Made by a program: the position numbers and the translations under genes. The notes beneath the pieces were generated by a model, which saw nothing but the letters and a program-made list of their open reading frames with translations, made no database searches and was not told where the DNA came from. A stretch of 27,766 nt of DNA, taken from CAZYVA01 sp964650695 (GTDB taxonomy: Bacteria > Bacillota > Clostridia > Lachnospirales > Lachnospiraceae). How positions within the stretch are numbered: the first letter of the stretch is position 1; each line of letters starts with the position of its first letter. Location: the NCBI GenBank assembly GCA_964650695.1, contig CAZYVA010000015.1, positions 1-27,766 on the forward strand, in the 5' to 3' direction. Positions 22,844-27,766 of this stretch are shown here, in pieces.

Positions 22844-23557
22844 ATGAATATCGCATTGATCCTTTCCGGTGGAAAAGGGATGCGCTTTGGCGGGGATGTC
22901 CCAAAGCAATATACGCAGGCGGGCGGAAGGCCCGTGATTGGCTATGCGTTGGAAGTATTTGAAAAACATGAAAAGATTGACCGGATCCAGATTGTCGCGG
23001 ACAGACAGTGGCAGGAATTGATTTTACATAGTATGGCAGATGGGCAGCCGGTATCCCTAAAACCTTCTGGCTTTTCCAGGCCGGGAGAGAGCAGGCAGAT
23101 GTCGATCTATAACGGGCTGAAAGATATTATGGAATATGCGCACCCTACGGATAAAGTGCTGATCCACGATGCGGTGAGACCCTTGGTGAAAGCGGAAAGA
23201 ATCACGGAGGTCATCGAGACACTGGAGAAGCATGAGGCAGTTACGCCGGTGGTTCCGGTGAAGGATACGGTTTATACTTGTGAAGGAGGAAGGTTTACCG
23301 GGATCTTGCGCCGGGATACGCTTGCCGCAGGGCAGACCCCAGAGGGGTTTCTGCTTGGGCGGTATTATGAAGCTGTCCAAAGCATGATGCAGGGGAAAAT
23401 GGAACGTGTAACAGGCTCTCTTGAGGCAGCGCTTCTGGCAGGGATGGATGCTGTTTCAGTGGCGGGCGACGAGGAGAATTTCAAGATTACTGCGAAAGAA
23501 GATCTTATGCGTTTCCGGCAGCTTTTACGTGAACGGCGTGGGACGGACTGCGAATAA
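22844..23557 (+). CDS. IspD/TarI-like cytidylyltransferase, likely polyol-phosphate specific
   Basis: Transfers CMP from CTP to a polyol phosphate, giving a CDP-polyol. It has 237 residues when started at the ATG at 22844 (MNIALILSGGKGMRFG), which has GGAGG at 22831-22835; the in-frame ATG at 22817 lacks one. The nucleotide loop is LSGGKGMRFGGDVPKQY. Other landmarks are IHDAVRPLV, VKDTVY, LAAGQTPEGF and NFKITAKEDL. HDAVRP is more typical of ribitol-5-phosphate cytidylyltransferases (TarI) than of the MEP-pathway IspD. Neighbours, an epimerase before and a GatD/TarJ-like dehydrogenase after, also fit polyol activation. CDP-ribitol, CDP-arabitol or CDP-xylitol are possible; I cannot choose. Confidence 0.75.
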   Translation: MNIALILSGGKGMRFGGDVPKQYTQAGGRPVIGYALEVFEKHEKIDRIQIVADRQWQELILHSMADGQPVSLKPSGFSRPGESRQMSIYNGLKDIMEYAHPTDKVLIHDAVRPLVKAERITEVIETLEKHEAVTPVVPVKDTVYTCEGGRFTGILRRDTLAAGQTPEGFLLGRYYEAVQSMMQGKMERVTGSLEAALLAGMDAVSVAGDEENFKITAKEDLMRFRQLLRERRGTDCE

Positions 23558-23583
23558 TGACAACAATCAGGAGGGTTCAGGAT

Positions 23584-24720
23584 GTGAAAGCATATGTATT
23601 ACGGGATATTGGCAGATTTGCTATGGAAGAAGTGCCAAAGCCTGTGCCGGCGGCGGGGGAAGTACTTGTCGCAGTGCAGGCGGCGGGGATTTGCGGCTCT
23701 GACATTCCGAGGATTTACAAAACAGGAACTTACCATTACCCTTTAATACCAGGGCATGAGTTTTCAGGAGTTGTGGTGGGCGTCGGAAAGCATGTTGATC
23801 CGGGATGGATGGGGAAAAGGGCTGGGGTATTCCCGCTCATTCCTTGTAATAGGTGCGGCTCTTGCATCAGTAAAAAGTATGAAATGTGTCAATCCTACAG
23901 TTATCTGGGGTCAAGGAGGGATGGGGGCTTTGCGGAATATGTCTGTGTGCCGGAATGGAACCTGGTTGAGCTGCCGGGGGAGGTCAGCTTTGCCCAGGCA
24001 GCGATGTTGGAACCCTTATCAGTTGCTGTCCATGCAATGAGGCGGGCAAAGCTTTCAGAGCATTCCAGGGTCGTGATCTGTGGGCTTGGGACAATTGGTT
24101 TGTCGATTCTTATGTTTTTAAGGGAACGGGGGATTTCGGATATCCTTGCGATTGGGAATAAGGATGTGCAGAAAAAGCGTGCCTTGGAATTAGGCGTGGA
24201 TAAGGACAGTTATTGCGACGTGCGGAAAAAGATGGGCCTGGTATTTGGCGAGAATGAGGATGGAAAATATGGAAGAGCCATTGGCAGACCGTCAGCGGAG
24301 GGACTGGAAGAAGTGGGCGCATGGCTGGAAAAGAAAAAAAGTGAAAAAGAAATGGATGTTTTTTTTGAATGTACAGGGAAAAACGATGTTATGAAGCTGG
24401 CAGTCAGCCATTCTTCATCGGATGAAACGATCGTCCTTGTCGGGAATCCGGATTCAGATGCGTGGATAGAGAGAGAGGTTTGCTGGAAAATTCTGCGCAA
24501 TCAGCTTACCGTTATCGGAACGTGGAATTCGTCCTTTTACCACGATCCAAGGGATGACTGGCATTACGTGCTGGAACGGCTGGTGAAAGGCAGTATACAG
24601 CCGGAGCGCCTGGTTACGGATGCGTTTAGCCTGGACCGTTTGCTATGCGGTTTCCATATGATGCGGGACAAAACGAAGGATTATATAAAGATTTTATGCA
24701 CCTGCCCATCCGTGCCGTAA
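23584..24720 (+). CDS. Zinc-dependent polyol-phosphate dehydrogenase (GatD/TarJ-like)
   Basis: Probably reduces a ketose phosphate to a polyol phosphate for activation by the preceding cytidylyltransferase, or the reverse. The catalytic zinc motif is GICGSDIPRIYK and PGHEFSG, the structural zinc lobe CNRCGSCISKKYEMC, and the Rossmann motif GLGTIGLS. YSYLGSRRDGGFAEYV matches the galactitol-1-phosphate dehydrogenase type. A Lys/Glu-rich insertion lies near residues 240-255. I prefer the GTG start at 23584, eight bases after AGGAGGG. The ATG at 23557 overlaps the previous stop (TAATG) and is the alternative; it would add nine residues. This is the last gene of the train, and no clear terminator follows. 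Confidence 0.75.
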   Translation: MKAYVLRDIGRFAMEEVPKPVPAAGEVLVAVQAAGICGSDIPRIYKTGTYHYPLIPGHEFSGVVVGVGKHVDPGWMGKRAGVFPLIPCNRCGSCISKKYEMCQSYSYLGSRRDGGFAEYVCVPEWNLVELPGEVSFAQAAMLEPLSVAVHAMRRAKLSEHSRVVICGLGTIGLSILMFLRERGISDILAIGNKDVQKKRALELGVDKDSYCDVRKKMGLVFGENEDGKYGRAIGRPSAEGLEEVGAWLEKKKSEKEMDVFFECTGKNDVMKLAVSHSSSDETIVLVGNPDSDAWIEREVCWKILRNQLTVIGTWNSSFYHDPRDDWHYVLERLVKGSIQPERLVTDAFSLDRLLCGFHMMRDKTKDYIKILCTCPSVP

Positions 24721-24747
24721 AGGAATGTTTTTTAAAGGCGTCTATAT

Positions 24748-24774
24748 TATATTTCCACTCAAATCATCCGATAA
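24748..24774 (+). promoter_or_regulatory. Sigma-28 (SigD)-type promoter for the FliD-like gene
   Basis: TATA (24748-24751), a 15-base spacer and TCCGATAA (24767-24774) resemble the flagellar sigma-28 consensus TAAA-N15-GCCGATAA with one mismatch in each box. The leader would be about 175 bases. A separate sigma-A-like -10 TATAAT sits at 24883-24888, but its -35 is poor. Confidence 0.6.
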
Positions 24775-24908
24775 TATTAACAAGAATAGACGTATTGCGG
24801 AGGAGGCCATTTAAGGAGATTGCGGCTAGGACTGAAAGTTTTTTTTACGCGGTTTTTAGTGGCTTTTTCCAGAAACTTGTAGTATAATCAACTCAAACCA
24901 CATCAACT

Positions 24909-24925
24909 ATAACAATTCTTGTTAT
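24909..24925 (+). promoter_or_regulatory. Inverted repeat before the FliD-like gene
   Basis: ATAACAA and TTGTTAT form perfect 7-base arms around TTC, 31 bases before the ATG and 16 bases before the AAGGGGGG ribosome site. It could be an operator or a weak leader hairpin. Confidence 0.4.
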
Positions 24926-24955
24926 CAGCTTATATATAGAAAGGGGGGTAAGAGT

Positions 24956-26266
24956 ATGGCAATCAGCGGGATAGGTTCATACAGCAGCAATTACGGCTAC
25001 TACCAGGCGGTCAGCCAGATGCGTTTGACGCAGGCGCTGTCGAAGAACCCAAAGATCCAGCAGAGCCTCAAGGCGGTTGAGAGCGTATCCTCGGTCAGTT
25101 CCTATTACCAGAACGGCGGCTTGGATTTTCTCAAGTCCTATAGTTCTACGATGACGGACGTGATGGATTCGGCAAATGCATTGAGAGGCACGAACACCAA
25201 GAGCGCGGTGAATACTCTGACGGCCACAAGCTCTGACACTTCCGTCGCCGAGGTGTCCACGAAGTATGCGTCGAGGATCCAGACGCAGATGACCGTGGAC
25301 GTACAGTCATTGGCGCAGGCGCAGGTGAACGTCAGCAGCGGTGTGAAGGGTTCAGAGCAAGCGTCGGCGGACATGGATTTTGAAGTGGCCGGGAAGAGCG
25401 GTTCCGTGGCGGTGAAGGTAAGCGCACAGAATGACGACGGATCGCTCAAGACGAACCGGGAGATGCTCAAAGAAGCGGCGAAACAGATCAATGCCGGGGA
25501 TGCGGGCGTGAAAGCTACGGTCGAGGAAAAGGACGGCGTCGCCACGTTAAAACTTTCAGGGCAGTCAACCGGGACGGGCAATACTTTTCGTGTGTCGGGC
25601 GATATGGGTGCGGCAGCGGGCGCACAGGATGTCCAGACAGCGGCTTCCAACGCCCAGTATTCTGTGACGACCAACTTGTCATCCGGCGGTAAGGTGACAT
25701 TGAATTACACGTCGGAGTCCAATGATGTGACGCTGGATGACGGACGTATTTCGGCGACGCTGAAGGGCGTTGGTGAGACGACGGTAGGGCGGCAGATGGA
25801 CAGCGGCAAAGTTGTAGATGCGATGTCGGATCTGGTGGACAGCTACAACAGTGCGGTGAAGTTCTTACAGGACAATGTAAGCCATGGCAGCGGCGTTTCC
25901 AGCCAGCTAAGCAAGCTGCAAAGTTCGCTTGGTTCCAGCAGCACGTTAAACCGGTTGGGGCTTTCCGTGCAGGCGGATGGGACGCTTTCCCTGGACAAAG
26001 AAAAGCTTACGGAGTCGCTGACGGAATCGCCGGATCTCACAAAAGACCTGGTTTCCGGTACGAGCGGGATTGCGCAGAAGCTCTACAGCAAAGCAACCAG
26101 CGCCTTGCAGACCAACTCGCAGAGCCTGGTGAATTATGACCTCCAGGAATATGAACAGAGTTCGGTCTATGACCCGCTCCAGTTCATGGGCGTTTACTCC
26201 AAGGTGGGGGCTACACAGATGAACAACTACTTAAATATAGGTCTGCTGATGAATTATCTGGTATAA
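24956..26266 (+). CDS. FliD-like flagellar hook-associated/capping protein, divergent
   Basis: Probably an extracellular flagellar protein related to the filament cap FliD. Residues 85-125 recall the FliD N-terminal domain (TATSSDTSVAEVS, VDVQSLAQAQ). Residues 165-215 recall a flagellin-IN repeat (KQINAGDAGVKATVEEKDG). Residues 280-375 recall FliD C-terminal (DLVDSYNSAVKFL, LNRLGLSVQADGTLSLDKEKL). The usual N-terminal SGLDxxxIVxxLM helix is replaced by SYSSNYGYYQAVSQMRLTQA, and the final coiled coil is missing. It has 436 residues, rich in Ser, Thr, Ala and Val, with no Cys and no signal peptide, as for type III-exported proteins. It has its own sigma-28-type promoter and terminator. It may be a paralogue beside a standard FliD elsewhere. 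Confidence 0.65.
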   Translation: MAISGIGSYSSNYGYYQAVSQMRLTQALSKNPKIQQSLKAVESVSSVSSYYQNGGLDFLKSYSSTMTDVMDSANALRGTNTKSAVNTLTATSSDTSVAEVSTKYASRIQTQMTVDVQSLAQAQVNVSSGVKGSEQASADMDFEVAGKSGSVAVKVSAQNDDGSLKTNREMLKEAAKQINAGDAGVKATVEEKDGVATLKLSGQSTGTGNTFRVSGDMGAAAGAQDVQTAASNAQYSVTTNLSSGGKVTLNYTSESNDVTLDDGRISATLKGVGETTVGRQMDSGKVVDAMSDLVDSYNSAVKFLQDNVSHGSGVSSQLSKLQSSLGSSSTLNRLGLSVQADGTLSLDKEKLTESLTESPDLTKDLVSGTSGIAQKLYSKATSALQTNSQSLVNYDLQEYEQSSVYDPLQFMGVYSKVGATQMNNYLNIGLLMNYLV

Positions 26267-26273
26267 TAATGAC

Positions 26274-26312
26274 AGAAAATACCGGGGCGTTGCGCCCCGG
26301 TATTTTCTATTT
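26274..26312 (+). terminator. Rho-independent terminator after the FliD-like gene
   Basis: A perfect 15-base stem pairs 26274-26288 (ending ACCGGGGC) with 26294-26308 (GCCCCGGTATTTTCT) around GTTGC. It is A-rich before and T-rich after, so it could work in both directions. Confidence 0.9.
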
Positions 26313-26409
26313 CTATGGGTGTGCCTTGCGGCGCACATTCCCCCAGTATATAGTGCATCCTGTCACGTTCATTCTATCTTTTTCACATGTGCATTTTTTG
26401 TTATCCACA

Positions 26410-26448
26410 GTCAGGAATGCCCATTTACTAGGCATTCCGTGAGAAAGT
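26410..26448 (+). repeat. 39-base dispersed hairpin repeat, copy 2
   Basis: GGAATGCC (26414-26421) pairs perfectly with GGCATTCC (26431-26438), followed by GTGAGAAAGT. Compared with copy 1 at 17515, a G-T pair there is a G-C pair here, so the stem is kept although the sequence changed. It lies between two convergent genes, fliD-like and cheB. Confidence 0.75.
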
Positions 26449-26510
26449 CATTCAAATGTGAGGGGCGGTTTTGTGAGGCAAAATATCGCTCCGGATCATG
26501 TGCGGCTTCC

Positions 26511-27653
26511 TTATAGTTTATTCAGGTAATTCACCAGCACCGACGGTATATTCACGCAGGAGGATTGTATGGACACCGCCCCGATATTCTGTGCAACCAT
26601 TGGCATTCCATATACAACACAGGAATCTTTGTCCTGGCCGATCGTATAGGCGCCTGCGTTGTGCATATCCAAGAGCCCGTAAGCGCCGTCCTGGCCCATA
26701 CCAGTGAGGATGATCCCTACCGCGTTCGCCCTGGCGGCCTGTGCGACGGATTTGAATAATACATCCACGGACGGCCTGTGTCCGTTGACCTTTTCTGCTG
26801 GGAAAACACGGACGGTATAACGGCCGCCAAGCTTCACGACCTTCATATGGCAGTCGCCGCCGGGAGCGATGAGGACGCGTCCACGTTTCACGATATCGCC
26901 GTTCACGGCTTCCTTTACTTCCATCTTGCAGAGGCGGTCAAGCCGCTGTGCGTACATATTGGTAAAGCCTTCCGGCATATGCTGGGTGATCACCATGCCC
27001 GGAATGTCGGCCGGGAGTTGTTCCAGCACCTGTAAGGTTGCTTCCGTGCCGCCGGTGGAAGCTCCAAGGGCGATGATGAAATTGTCCAGCTTCAGGCTGT
27101 TGTGTCCTTTCAAAACGGTTGAAGAAGGCATGCTAAGAACCGGCTTGCGGATCGAGACAGCAGGGGAATTGCCCGTTCCACCCAAAGCAGGGGAAGCGTT
27201 CGCGTTTCCTTTTTTCAGCACCGCGCTTCCCTTAAATACGCGCGGCAGCTTTACGGTGGCATTGGATGCAATGATGATCTTGGATACCAAGTTCTGTACA
27301 AACAGCCTTGAACTGTAGTTTTTGCTCATATCCGGTTTCTTCACAAAATCGACCGCACCGTTCGCCAGTGCATCAAAAACGCCTACGTTCAAAGAGGAAA
27401 CCAGGATGACGGGAAGCAGATATTTGGGCAGGAGCTCCTTTAAAAAATCAATGCCATTTGTCCGGGGCATTTCTACATCCAAGGAGAGGACGTCCGGTTT
27501 TAAAGAAGGAATCTTGCGCATGGCTTCCGCCGCGCTCATGGCGTATCCGACGATCTCGATACGGCTGTCGGCTTGCGGCAGTTCTTTTGTGAGAAAATTG
27601 ATAAATACACGTGAATCGTCTACGATAAGCACTCGGATTTTACTTTTTGCCAT
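26511..27653 (-). CDS. cheB: Chemotaxis protein-glutamate methylesterase CheB
   Basis: Removes methyl groups from (and deamidates) chemoreceptors during adaptation. The receiver domain (residues 5-125) has the acidic pair Asp12-Asp13, phosphorylation site Asp59 in LSLDVEMP and Lys106 in VKKP. A linker of about 65 residues rich in Ser, Pro, Gly and Lys follows. The esterase domain (190-380) has the catalytic triad Ser199 in ALGASTGG, His225 in TQHMP and Asp322 in GMGQDG. It has 380 residues. I start it at the ATG at 27653; a TTG at 27659 is possible but too near the AAAGGGG site. The gene is convergent with the FliD-like gene and its promoter lies outside the window. Confidence 0.9.
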   Translation of the reverse strand: MAKSKIRVLIVDDSRVFINFLTKELPQADSRIEIVGYAMSAAEAMRKIPSLKPDVLSLDVEMPRTNGIDFLKELLPKYLLPVILVSSLNVGVFDALANGAVDFVKKPDMSKNYSSRLFVQNLVSKIIIASNATVKLPRVFKGSAVLKKGNANASPALGGTGNSPAVSIRKPVLSMPSSTVLKGHNSLKLDNFIIALGASTGGTEATLQVLEQLPADIPGMVITQHMPEGFTNMYAQRLDRLCKMEVKEAVNGDIVKRGRVLIAPGGDCHMKVVKLGGRYTVRVFPAEKVNGHRPSVDVLFKSVAQAARANAVGIILTGMGQDGAYGLLDMHNAGAYTIGQDKDSCVVYGMPMVAQNIGAVSIQSSCVNIPSVLVNYLNKL

Positions 27654-27673
27654 TTTCAATTACCCCTTTACAA

Positions 27674-27719
27674 TGAAACTTGCCTTGCCAGGCCCGGTAG
27701 GGCATGGGAAAGCTGAGTT
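27674..27719. repeat. Dispersed hairpin repeat, copy B, in the cheB leader
   Basis: The first 14 bases are identical to 1-14 and the full 46 bases match copy A without gaps at about 35 positions. The inner stem is GCCC (27692-27695) with GGGC (27700-27703) around GGTA; the outer stem keeps six of eight pairs. It lies just upstream of the cheB ribosome site, so it would be within or near the cheB mRNA leader. Confidence 0.6.
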
Positions 27720-27766
27720 ACCCGATAGTAAGCCCCTCAAGTTACATGCCGTGGCGCTGTCATAGC

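Noticed and set aside
22844..23557. Housekeeping IspD of the MEP isoprenoid pathway
   Set aside because: The fold is the same, but HDAVRP and the neighbours (Rpe-like, GatD/TarJ-like, DUF4422) favour a polyol-phosphate enzyme. I kept the cytidylyltransferase call without assigning ispD.
26319..26516. Plus-strand 65-residue frame after the FliD-like terminator
   Set aside because: It starts just after a terminator, has no ribosome site, and runs through the 39-base repeat; no domain is visible.
27654..27766. Cyclic-di-GMP or other known riboswitch upstream of cheB
   Set aside because: The leader contains hairpins, but I do not see the conserved core sequences of the GEMM classes or another riboswitch I know. 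It is better explained by the repeat.
1..27766. CRISPR arrays, transposases, integrases or tRNA genes
   Set aside because: No regularly spaced repeats, no transposase or integrase motifs and no cloverleaf-like sequence were seen on either strand.

Overview
The window looks like a chromosome segment of a motile gut-type Firmicute, most likely a Lachnospiraceae/Clostridia relative. The reasons are AGGAGG-type ribosome binding sites, TTGACA/TATAAT promoters, lipoprotein signals ending in LxGC, an YesL/DUF624 protein, a SorC-type regulator and flagellar/chemotaxis genes. The species cannot be named from the sequence alone.

Layout. 1-1323: a lipoprotein peptidyl-prolyl isomerase related to trigger factor, with its own promoter and terminator. 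1393-4277: an L-xylulokinase-like FGGY kinase and a zinc-dependent polyol dehydrogenase, closed by a bidirectional terminator. 4263-4931 (minus strand): a DUF624 membrane protein, divergent from the next operon. 4949-13904: a CUT1-type ABC importer (binding lipoprotein, two permeases, two different ATPases), a second polyol dehydrogenase, split dihydroxyacetone-kinase subunits DhaK and DhaL, and an unannotated 38-residue membrane peptide, closed by a long terminator hairpin. 13919-20890: a SorC-type regulator, a second FGGY kinase, a D-2-hydroxyacid dehydrogenase, an UlaE-like 3-epimerase, a third FGGY kinase and an AraD/UlaF 4-epimerase. 20908-24720: a DUF4422 glycosyltransferase-like protein, a ribulose-phosphate 3-epimerase homologue, an IspD/TarI-like cytidylyltransferase and a GatD/TarJ-like dehydrogenase. 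24748-26312: a FliD-like flagellar protein behind a sigma-28-type promoter. 26511-27653 (minus strand): CheB.

How it fits together (inference). A polyol or ketose is bound and imported, oxidised by the two related dehydrogenases, and phosphorylated by FGGY kinases (C5) or DhaKL (C3/C4). L-xylulose 5-phosphate would pass through UlaE and AraD/UlaF to D-xylulose 5-phosphate and the pentose phosphate pathway. The same gene train continues, without a visible strong terminator, into a set that resembles CDP-polyol synthesis plus a sugar transferase. Pentose phosphates may therefore also feed a CDP-activated pentitol for surface decoration, next to flagellar genes.

Intergenic regions hold several short hairpin repeats: a 39-base pair of copies at 17515 and 26410, and a 46-base pair of copies near both window ends. 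There are also structured leaders and nested hairpins. No tRNA, rRNA, CRISPR array or insertion sequence was seen.
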